Of a DNA stretch of 64,000 nucleotides, positions 57,893 to 64,000 are shown piece after piece; the first letter of the stretch is position 1; each line of letters starts with the position of its first letter. This DNA comes from UBA2428 sp002343545 (lineage in GTDB: Bacteria > Bdellovibrionota > UBA2428), in the NCBI GenBank assembly GCA_937952285.1, contig CALFZE010000048.1, positions 1-64,000 on the forward strand, given 5' to 3'. The position numbers and the translations under genes were made by a program. The notes below the pieces were generated by a model. The model was not told the origin of the DNA and did no database searches. It saw nothing but the letters and a program-made list of their open reading frames with translations.

Positions 57893-60181
57893 ATGGCGAC
57901 ATCCCCTCAGGAGCCCAAGACTCTGGATTTGAACCGAATTCGTGAGTCGGTCAGAACCCGTTTCGAGCAATCGAAGCGGGTTTTGTCGTTTGAAGAGTAC
58001 CTGGGCCTCCTGGCCTCGGACCCTTTCCGTTATCTGCGAGGGGGGCCGCACTACCTCCTCGACGCCATCCAGCACTTTGGGATCGACGAGGTCCCCGTCC
58101 GCGGCGTTACGCGCAAGCGCTACCGTATCTTCGAGAAAAGCTTCGCCGAGAACCACCAGCCCGTGGTCTCGCACGAAAACGTCCAGCACGAGCTCGTGCG
58201 CTTGCTCACGAGCTTCGTACGGAGCGGTCGGGCCGACAAGCTGATCGTTCTCCACGGCCCCAACGGCTCGGCTAAGTCGACTTTCGTGCGTTCCCTGCTC
58301 GCGGGACTCGAGGATTACTCGAAGGCCAACGAAGGCGCGCTCTTCTCGTTCTCGTGGGTCTTTCCCCAAGATAGTTTCGAGAAGGCCACGCTCGGCCTCG
58401 GGGCGCGGAAGGCCACCATCGGCGGCGAGACGGACTCCTTCGCCGCCCTCGATCACGAGAAAGTCGCCGCGGTCGTCCGCAGCGAGCTGCGTGAGAATCC
58501 GCTCGCGCTCATCCCCCACGAAGATCGCATGATGCTTTTCGACGAGTGGCTGCACGCGATTCCCGCGGGAGCCGAGCGCGATCGATTGGCGGCCCTGCGG
58601 CCCACGGTTTCCAAGCTCGAGCTTAGCCACAAGAACGCCATCATTTTCGAAGCGCTCCTGAACGACTGCAAGGGTGACCTCAAACGCGTTTTCCGCCACG
58701 TCCGCGTCGAGCGCTTCTATCTGAGCCGTCGTTTCCGCACGGGCCTCGTCACGGTCGAACCCCAGTTCGGCGTCGACGCTCAGCTTCGCCAGGTCACGCT
58801 GGACCGGTCGATGTCGCTCCTGCCGCCGGCGCTCCAGTCCCTGAATCTCTTCCAGCTCGAAGGCGACCTCGTCGACGGTAACCGCGGGGTCGTCGAGTTC
58901 AACGACTTGCTCAAGCGTCCGCTCGAATCCTTCAAGTATCTGCTCGGTACTTCGGAGACGGGCACGGTGACGCTCGGCCACGTCATGGCATATCTCGACA
59001 CCGTCTTCATCGCGACGACGAACGACCGCCAGCTCGAGGCCTTCCGGGAGCATCCCGAGTTCAACAGCTTCAAGGCTCGCATCGAGCTCATCAAGGTGCC
59101 TTATCTCCTGCGTTACTCGGAGGAGGCCAAGGTCTACGGGGAGACGGCGCGCCGGGCGGCCGGTCCCAAGGAGCTCATGCCGCACACGACTTCGCTGCTC
59201 GCGCTTTGGGCGGTGATGACCCGCCTCAAACGGCCGAACGCCAAGAACAAGAGTTCGATGCTCGCCGGTGTCCTTGAGAACCTCGGGCCTTTGGCGAAGG
59301 CCAAGCTTTACGACTCGGCCGATATACCGGAGAACCTCAACGACGAAGAGCGCCGCGAGCTCAAGTCCGCGCTCGAAGACCTGATCCTCGAGCAGCAGAA
59401 CCAGCCCTTCTACGAAGGTTACCTGGGCGCCTCGGCGCGCGAGCTCAAGGTCGTCCTGCAGATGGCCGCGCAGAACGATCAGTTCCCGACCCTCGGGCCG
59501 GGCGCGGTCTTCGCCGAGCTCGACAAACTCATCCGCCGCCCGCTCGATTTCGAGTACCTGCGCATCGAGCCCAATCAGGGCTACCACGACTACGAAGGAA
59601 TGCTGAAACTCGTGCGCCAGGAATGGCTGAACCTCGTGGATCGCGAGATGGAAGCCTGCCTCGAGCTCGACCGCAAGGACCAGATCAACGAGTCGCTCGA
59701 GAGGTACGTCCGCAACGTCATGGCGAACGTGCGCAAGGAAAAGGTCAAGAACCGTATCACGGGCCAGTTCGAGGAAGTCGACGAGAGCCTGATGACCGAG
59801 TTCGAGAATTTCATTTCCGTCACGGACAACCGCGAAGACTACCGTCGCAACCTCATCTCGCGCCTCGGCGCGTGGAGCATCGAAAACCCCGGTCGCGCGG
59901 CCGGCGGCCAAGCGCTTCCTTACGACAAGATCTTCACCGATATCGTGAAGCGGCTGCGCGCCAAATTCCACGAACAGCACGTCGCGAAGATCCGCACGAT
60001 GGGGGCCCTCTTCGTCGAGACGGCCGGCTTCGACGTCGAGGCGCTCAAGAAGCGCCCCTCGACCAACGAAGCCGAGGGCCTCGCGATCCGCGTCTTCGAG
60101 GGCATGCAGGCGAAGTTCGGATACGGCCCGGCGGGCGCGAAGGAAGCGCTGACCGAGCTCATCCGTTCGCGTTACCACTGA
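57893..60181 (+). CDS. prkA: PrkA/YeaG-family AAA+ serine protein kinase
   Basis: 762 residues, longer than the usual 630-650. The AAA-like PrkA domain has Walker A GPNGSAKST (about 122-130), preceded by FEEYLGLLASDPFRYLR, and includes LFDEWLHAIPAG, YLDTVFIATTNDRQ and FNSFKARIELIKVPYLLRYSEE; the C-terminal PrkA region follows. E. coli YeaG and Bacillus PrkA act in nutrient-stress and sporulation responses. The usual partners yeaH (VWA protein) and ycgB/spoVR are not adjacent. Confidence 0.92.
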   Translation: MATSPQEPKTLDLNRIRESVRTRFEQSKRVLSFEEYLGLLASDPFRYLRGGPHYLLDAIQHFGIDEVPVRGVTRKRYRIFEKSFAENHQPVVSHENVQHELVRLLTSFVRSGRADKLIVLHGPNGSAKSTFVRSLLAGLEDYSKANEGALFSFSWVFPQDSFEKATLGLGARKATIGGETDSFAALDHEKVAAVVRSELRENPLALIPHEDRMMLFDEWLHAIPAGAERDRLAALRPTVSKLELSHKNAIIFEALLNDCKGDLKRVFRHVRVERFYLSRRFRTGLVTVEPQFGVDAQLRQVTLDRSMSLLPPALQSLNLFQLEGDLVDGNRGVVEFNDLLKRPLESFKYLLGTSETGTVTLGHVMAYLDTVFIATTNDRQLEAFREHPEFNSFKARIELIKVPYLLRYSEEAKVYGETARRAAGPKELMPHTTSLLALWAVMTRLKRPNAKNKSSMLAGVLENLGPLAKAKLYDSADIPENLNDEERRELKSALEDLILEQQNQPFYEGYLGASARELKVVLQMAAQNDQFPTLGPGAVFAELDKLIRRPLDFEYLRIEPNQGYHDYEGMLKLVRQEWLNLVDREMEACLELDRKDQINESLERYVRNVMANVRKEKVKNRITGQFEEVDESLMTEFENFISVTDNREDYRRNLISRLGAWSIENPGRAAGGQALPYDKIFTDIVKRLRAKFHEQHVAKIRTMGALFVETAGFDVEALKKRPSTNEAEGLAIRVFEGMQAKFGYGPAGAKEALTELIRSRYH

Positions 60182-60186
60182 GCGCG

Positions 60187-60960
60187 ATGCGTACCGGCGC
60201 CGATCGATCGGCCCGCCTCGGCGGGCTTTACGTCGTCCATCAGAACGTGCCGGGCAAGCGCACGCGCGATCTTTCGTTCCCGGAGCCGATCCTCTTCTTT
60301 CCATTGCGCGGAGAGATCGAAGTGACCACCGCGACGGGCGTCCACAAGCTGGGACCGGGACGCATGCTTTTTCTGCCCGGCGGCGTCGTTCACTCCCTGC
60401 GTTCGTCCGAGGCCGAAGGCGAGCGGCTCATCGCGCTGATGGATCCCAAACTCTGGCGTCCGTACGCGAAGCTCGCGCGCGAAGCGACTTACCTCGCCTT
60501 GAGTCCTCTCTTGCGGGAGCTCCTTTTTCACCTGCTCTTGGAACCCGAGGCTGCGCTTCGCACCACGCTCGTGAGGGCTTTCGCCGGCACGCTCGCCGAG
60601 TCGCTCGCGCGGGCGCATTCGGGCGGCGATATCGAGGCCGTGGGCGCGCGGGCCGCCGACGGCCGTTTGAGAAAGGCCATTGCCTTTCTCGCCGAGCGCT
60701 TCGCCGACGAAGCCCCGCTCGAAGGCGCGGCCAAGCGGGCGGGGCTCTCGCCACGCTCTTTCCATCGCTTGTCGGTTACGGAACTAGGTCTGGCCCCGAA
60801 AGAGCTGCTCATCCGTTTTCGCGTCGCCAAGGCGCGCGAAATGCTCGCCACGGGAGCCTCGGTGACGGACGTGGCTTTCGCGGTCGGCTACCGCTCGCTC
60901 AGCGCCTTCATTGCCGCCTTCCGCTCCCGCACCGGGCATCTGCCGTCGGCCCGGTCTTAA
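60187..60960 (+). CDS. AraC-family transcriptional regulator
   Basis: 257 residues. A cupin-like N-terminal sensor (FFPLRGEIEVTTATGVHKLGPGRMLFLPGGVVHSL split over 38-72) and a C-terminal double helix-turn-helix (LEGAAKRAGLSPRSFHRLS, VTDVAFAVGYRSLSAFIAAFRSRTG) are plain. ATG 60187 lies 5 bases after prkA, so it may be co-transcribed with it. Its most likely target is the downstream SnoaL-like gene, by proximity only. Confidence 0.9.
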   Translation: MRTGADRSARLGGLYVVHQNVPGKRTRDLSFPEPILFFPLRGEIEVTTATGVHKLGPGRMLFLPGGVVHSLRSSEAEGERLIALMDPKLWRPYAKLAREATYLALSPLLRELLFHLLLEPEAALRTTLVRAFAGTLAESLARAHSGGDIEAVGARAADGRLRKAIAFLAERFADEAPLEGAAKRAGLSPRSFHRLSVTELGLAPKELLIRFRVAKAREMLATGASVTDVAFAVGYRSLSAFIAAFRSRTGHLPSARS

Positions 60961-61095
60961 CTAAGGCACGAAATACGGCCGCGTCGCGGATTGGCCGAAA
61001 ACCGAAAATCTCCGGCGGCCGGCCGAAAGCGCGGACCGCGCGAAATCGCTACATTGGGCCCCACGAAACGTCCCTCACAAAAAGGAGTTCCCCCC

Positions 61096-61494
61096 ATGTC
61101 TAAGCCCCTCACGCCCCTCGCCACCGTCGAAGCCTACTTCGCAAGCCTCGCCACGGGCGACTTCGCTCGCCTTGGCTCGCTCTTGGCCGACGATATCGTT
61201 TGGCATCAGCCCGGGCAGGGCGCCCTCTCGAAAAGCTACCGCGGAAAGGACGAGGTTTTCGCGCTCTTCGGCAAGTTCATGGAGATCAGCGGCGGCACCT
61301 TCAAGATCCACGCCGTCGATTCGGTGATGGCTAACCGCGATGTCGTCGCCGCGACGCTCGCTTTCTCGGCTTCGAATGCGCGCGGCCAGATCTCGATGAA
61401 GGGCGTCGACGTCATGCGCGTCGAGAACGGCCTCATCAAGGAAGTCCATCTCTTCTCGTCGGACCAAGCGGCGGAAGACGCCTTCTGGGTCTAA
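61096..61494 (+). CDS. SnoaL/NTF2-like protein
   Basis: 132 residues, ketosteroid-isomerase/SnoaL-like: VEAYFASLATGDFARLGSLLADDIVWHQPG, YRGKDEVFALFGKFMEISGGT, GVDVMRVENGLIKEVHLFSSDQ. The conserved His/Asp pair in IVWHQPG is typical. No signal peptide. AAAGGAG eight bases upstream fixes the ATG. TACATT at about 61051 could be its -10. The 135-base gap upstream holds only this putative promoter. Confidence 0.88.
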   Translation: MSKPLTPLATVEAYFASLATGDFARLGSLLADDIVWHQPGQGALSKSYRGKDEVFALFGKFMEISGGTFKIHAVDSVMANRDVVAATLAFSASNARGQISMKGVDVMRVENGLIKEVHLFSSDQAAEDAFWV

Positions 61495-61498
61495 GGAT

Positions 61499-62263
61499 CT
61501 AGAAGTCCCCGCGCAAACCGAAGACGAGTTTGTGGATCCAAGCGAAGTTGAAGACTTCGTCGTTGTTCGCGCCGCCTTCGATCGTTCGGTAACCGCCGAA
61601 GACGCTGAAGGCGTGGGCCGCGCCGAAGTAAGCCAAACGTCGCTCGAGAAAGAGCGCACCATCGAAGGCGCGGCCTTGGGGCGCCATGAGCCCATCCAAG
61701 TCGAAGCGGAAAGTCCAGTCCTCGGCGAATTCGTTGGCCGCCTGGAAGTTGAGCAGGGGCACGAAGCCGAGATTTTTCTTGCTCGCCTCGAGGGGGCCTT
61801 GGCGAAGCCGGATCTCGGCATCGCGGATCTTGGCGGTGAAGCCGAACGCGAAACGCCAATCGCCCACGGGATCGAGGTGATACGCGTAGGTCAGCCGATA
61901 GGAATTGAAACGGTAGAAGGCTTGGGTGTCCGCGCCGGTGGCGAAGCTCGATCCCGCGAAGTCAACGGGCTCGGCCAAGCGGCCGTCGACTTCGACGCCG
62001 AACGGAGCGTAGAGCGCACGCAGCTCGTGGCGTTCCGCGATCTTGTAACCGAGGTAAACGCGGTAATCCGCGGCCGGTCCTTTCGCGAGATCGGCGATCG
62101 AGAAGCGCGTCCCGCCCGCCCCCGGGATACGCGCTTCGTTTCGGCTTTGCCAGGCGAGCGATCCTTCCACGGCGAGTAACATGTCCGCCGAAGCGCGCCC
62201 GGACCAGGCGATCGCTAAGGCCATCGGAAGCCAGAGGCTCAGGGTCGTGCGCCGGATTCTCAT
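61499..62263 (-). CDS. Predicted outer-membrane beta-barrel protein
   Basis: 254 residues from ATG 62263 with a signal peptide ending GRASA. The mature part is a series of amphipathic strands with aromatic ends (YRVYLGYKIAERHELRALYAPF, YRLTYAYHLDPVGDWRFAFGFTAKI, HKLVFGLRGDF) and terminates in Phe, the C-terminal signature for BAM-dependent insertion. A GTG at 62272 is an alternative start; TAGGGT seven bases before the ATG favours the ATG. Function unknown. Confidence 0.78.
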   Translation of the reverse strand: MRIRRTTLSLWLPMALAIAWSGRASADMLLAVEGSLAWQSRNEARIPGAGGTRFSIADLAKGPAADYRVYLGYKIAERHELRALYAPFGVEVDGRLAEPVDFAGSSFATGADTQAFYRFNSYRLTYAYHLDPVGDWRFAFGFTAKIRDAEIRLRQGPLEASKKNLGFVPLLNFQAANEFAEDWTFRFDLDGLMAPQGRAFDGALFLERRLAYFGAAHAFSVFGGYRTIEGGANNDEVFNFAWIHKLVFGLRGDF

Positions 62264-62270
62264 GGCGCTC

Positions 62271-62276
62271 ACCCTA
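62271..62276 (-). promoter_or_regulatory. -10 element TAGGGT of the outer-membrane protein gene
   Basis: On the minus strand TAGGGT is followed by seven bases and ATG 62263, the same hexamer and spacing as gltA. It lies in the 16-base gap behind coaBC. Confidence 0.5.
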
Positions 62277-62279
62277 TCC

Positions 62280-63524
62280 TTAAGCGAGCATCGAAGCGAT
62301 CGCGGACGCGAGCCGGCGGGCCAACGTTTCTTTCGTCGCTTCGCCCAGGTCCTTCGTCTCGCCGGACTTGGAAAGAAACCACAGGCGATTGCGTTCGCCG
62401 CCAGGACCTGCGCCCGCGCGCGCGGGATTGGCCACGATGGCGTCGGCGCCCTTACGGGCGAGCTTCGCCTGGGCTTTGGCGACGACTTCGGCGTCGTCCC
62501 CCGCCTCGAGGGCGAACGCGACGACCTTCTGCCCCGGGCGCCGCTCGGCCACGGCCCGGGCGACGAAGTCGATCGACGCCTTCGCGGCGAGCTCGATTTT
62601 TCCGTTCGCGGCCAAAGCCTCGCGGCTGATCTTGGCGTCGGTGCCTTGCACTTCGAAGTCCAGCACCGCGGCGGCGGACACGAAGACGTCGCAATCCCGA
62701 AAAGCTTGGGCGACGGCCGCGTCGTAATCCGCCAGGGTGACGTACGGGGTCACCGGAAAGTCGGCGAAGCCGCGGGCGATCTCTTCCCCGACGGGGCCCA
62801 AAATCACGCTCACGAGCGCGCCGGCTTCGCGCAGGGCGCGCGCGAGCTCGAGCCCCATGCGGCCGGACGAGCGGTTCTGGACGTAGCGAACGGCGTCGAG
62901 CGAGGTCCGCATCGGGCCGGCCGACAGCAGGATCCGGCGGCCCCGCAAGGAACTCTCCGCGTTCGCGCCGGGATTCGGGTGATTTTGTTGGGGGGCACGG
63001 GAAAGCGAAGCGAACGACGCGAAAATCTCGGAGTGGGGAGCGATGTGGCCGTAGCCGCTCTCGCCGCAGGCGACCTTGCCCCAACTCGGGCCGACGAATT
63101 GATACCCGTAAGTCCGCAATCGCTCGGCGTTTGCGCGTACCGCCGGATGCTCCCACATGGACGGATTCATGGCCGGCACGACGAAGACGGGCCCTCGGAA
63201 GGCGAGGATCTGCAAGCTCATGAAGTCGTCCCCCCGGCCGGCGGCCAGTTTGGCGAGGGTTTCGGCCGTCGCGCCGTAGACGACGAAGGCCTCGGCCCAG
63301 CGGGCCGTCGAGATATGGTCCGTGCCTTCGTGCGAGGGGTGGAAGATGTCGGGATGGTGAACGCGTCGGCCGGCGAAAGTCTCCAGGACTCGCGCCGATA
63401 CGAATTCGAGCGCCGAGCGAGTAGGGACGACTTCGACTTCGTGACCGGCCGCGACCAGCTCCTTCACGAAATCCGCGCTCCGGTAAGCGGCGATGCTCCC
63501 GGCGATGCCGACGCAAATCTTCAT
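62280..63524 (-). CDS. coaBC: Bifunctional phosphopantothenoylcysteine decarboxylase/synthetase
   Basis: 414 residues. The N-terminal CoaC flavodecarboxylase shows GIAGSIAAYRSADFV, the catalytic His in TDHISTARWA, PAMNPSMW and the active Cys in ACGESGYGH. The C-terminal CoaB synthetase has SAGPMRTSLDAVRYVQNRSSGRMG. It makes 4'-phosphopantetheine from phosphopantothenate and Cys for CoA. TAAAAG lies six bases before the ATG at 63524. Confidence 0.95.
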   Translation of the reverse strand: MKICVGIAGSIAAYRSADFVKELVAAGHEVEVVPTRSALEFVSARVLETFAGRRVHHPDIFHPSHEGTDHISTARWAEAFVVYGATAETLAKLAAGRGDDFMSLQILAFRGPVFVVPAMNPSMWEHPAVRANAERLRTYGYQFVGPSWGKVACGESGYGHIAPHSEIFASFASLSRAPQQNHPNPGANAESSLRGRRILLSAGPMRTSLDAVRYVQNRSSGRMGLELARALREAGALVSVILGPVGEEIARGFADFPVTPYVTLADYDAAVAQAFRDCDVFVSAAAVLDFEVQGTDAKISREALAANGKIELAAKASIDFVARAVAERRPGQKVVAFALEAGDDAEVVAKAQAKLARKGADAIVANPARAGAGPGGERNRLWFLSKSGETKDLGEATKETLARRLASAIASMLA

Positions 63525-63530
63525 GGGAAT

Positions 63531-63536
63531 CTTTTA
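63531..63536 (-). promoter_or_regulatory. -10-like TAAAAG of coaBC
   Basis: TAAAAG, six bases, ATG on the minus strand, with TTGGGA 18 bases upstream as a candidate -35. The last base departs from TAnnnT, so this is the weakest of the group. Confidence 0.4.
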
Positions 63537-63601
63537 GCAGGGACGCCGTGTCCATCCCAAGGTCTTTCTCCGTGCGACTGGTCGCTTGCGCGGGCCTCGC
63601 C

Positions 63602-63607
63602 TAAACT
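63602..63607 (+). promoter_or_regulatory. -10 element TAAACT of the metallo-beta-lactamase gene
   Basis: TAAACT, six bases (CGCGCC), ATG 63614, with no Shine-Dalgarno between. Confidence 0.6.
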
Positions 63608-63613
63608 CGCGCC

Positions 63614-64000
63614 ATGTCGATGCAAGTAAAGTTCTTGGGCGCCGCCGGGACCGTCACGGGAAGCCGTACCCTGCTGACCCACGGTCGAAGTCGTGTCCTC
63701 GTGGACTGTGGACTTTTTCAGGGCACGAAAGAACTGCGTGCCTTGAACTGGGATCGCTTTCCCGTGGATCCCGCTTCCATCGATACGGTCGTGTTGACCC
63801 ACGCCCATCTGGACCATTCGGGCTACTTGCCCAAGCTCGTCCGGGAGGGTTTTCGGGGAAATGTTTTCGCGACGGCCGGCACCCGGGACCTTTGTGAAGT
63901 CCTCCTGCGGGATTCGGCCCGCTTGCAGGCTGAAGACGCGGAGTACGCGAATCGTACCGGGCATTCTCGCCATAAACCGGCTTTACCGCTCTACGACGAG
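63614..64000 (+). CDS. Metallo-beta-lactamase-fold (beta-CASP-like) protein, partial
   Basis: The first 129 residues are visible; the gene runs off the right edge. FLGAAGTVTGSRTLLT, VDCGLFQGTKELR and the zinc motif LTHAHLDHSGYLP match the YSH1/CPSF-like beta-CASP family of MBL RNases, and the spacing of VDCGLFQG to HxHxDH is typical. Likely an RNA exonuclease-like enzyme. The beta-CASP domain itself would lie beyond the window. Confidence 0.85.
   Translation, partial: MSMQVKFLGAAGTVTGSRTLLTHGRSRVLVDCGLFQGTKELRALNWDRFPVDPASIDTVVLTHAHLDHSGYLPKLVREGFRGNVFATAGTRDLCEVLLRDSARLQAEDAEYANRTGHSRHKPALPLYDE

Noticed and set aside
57845..60304. 819-codon open frame antisense to prkA
   Set aside because: It is the same high-GC shadow effect. 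The plus strand encodes an intact PrkA, and the minus frame has no domain and an atypical composition.
1..64000. tRNA, rRNA, insertion sequence or prophage
   Set aside because: I saw no cloverleaf-like sequence, rRNA signature, transposase, integrase, phage gene or terminal inverted repeat on reading the window.

Overview
The window is a GC-rich, tightly packed stretch of chromosome from a flagellated Gram-negative bacterium. It carries a Tol system, MlaFE-type lipid transport ATPases and permeases, many lipobox signal peptides, outer-membrane-like proteins, a FliD/FliS cluster, a Tad/Flp pilus cluster, TrmFO, PrkA and several secreted proteases. The gene mix is most like Bdellovibrionota (Bdellovibrio-like or Oligoflexia relatives). 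That placement is an inference from gene content, not from a marker phylogeny. About 65 protein genes can be supported. I saw no rRNA, tRNA, CRISPR array, insertion sequence or prophage, and no gene-free gap exceeds about 240 bases.

Layout. 1-8.8 kb: envelope and secreted functions (NlpC/P60-LysM hydrolase, subtilisin-like lipoprotein, pentapeptide-HExxH lipoprotein, D,D-carboxypeptidase, a NADAR-domain lipoprotein) and a FabL-like enoyl-ACP reductase. 8.9-11.7 kb: fliD, fliS and two small co-transcribed genes. 11.8-13.7 kb: a secreted gluzincin metallopeptidase. 13.9-21.8 kb: a Tad pilus operon with three Flp-like pilins, two TadE-like pseudopilins, cpaB, cpaC, a fused CpaE-CpaF ATPase and one TadB/C-like platform protein. 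21.8-27.8 kb: NTF2-like and DUF1295 proteins, a short RHS protein, small exported proteins, map and a FlaG-like protein. 27.8-30.8 kb: an operon with two different MlaF-like ATPases and two different MlaE-like permeases. 30.9-38 kb: citrate synthase, a FecR-domain protein, two predicted envelope proteins, trmFO and an integral membrane protein. 38.1-41.7 kb: tolQ-tolR-tolA-tolB. 42-47.5 kb: Nudix, xseB-ispA-tlyA, a patatin-like lipoprotein without its catalytic serine, a cNMP-binding protein, sua5 and a membrane protein. 47.4-54.7 kb: ppx, glmU-glmS, a receiver-PilZ protein, fumC and a thioredoxin-like protein. 54.9-64 kb: a TPR/winged-helix regulator, a 37-residue basic protein, rpsR, prkA, an AraC regulator, a SnoaL-like protein, an outer-membrane protein, coaBC and the start of a metallo-beta-lactamase-fold protein.

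The most unusual signal is regulatory. At ten genes a TAnnnT hexamer lies exactly 6 or 7 bases before the start codon (map, a small membrane gene, gltA, tolQ, the cNMP-binding gene, ppx, glmU, prkA, the outer-membrane protein gene and the metallo-beta-lactamase gene). A -10 element there would put transcription initiation on or one base before the start codon, so these genes look leaderless. ppx and glmU appear to share one bidirectional -10. Genes inside operons, and those with longer leaders, use ordinary Shine-Dalgarno sites.

Other points worth attention: the CpaE-CpaF fusion; an MlaFE-like transporter whose two ATPases show the canonical/degenerate asymmetry of heterodimeric ABC transporters; a catalytically dead patatin lipoprotein; a pentapeptide-repeat lipoprotein with a HEVRH zinc motif; and an exported NADAR-domain lipoprotein.
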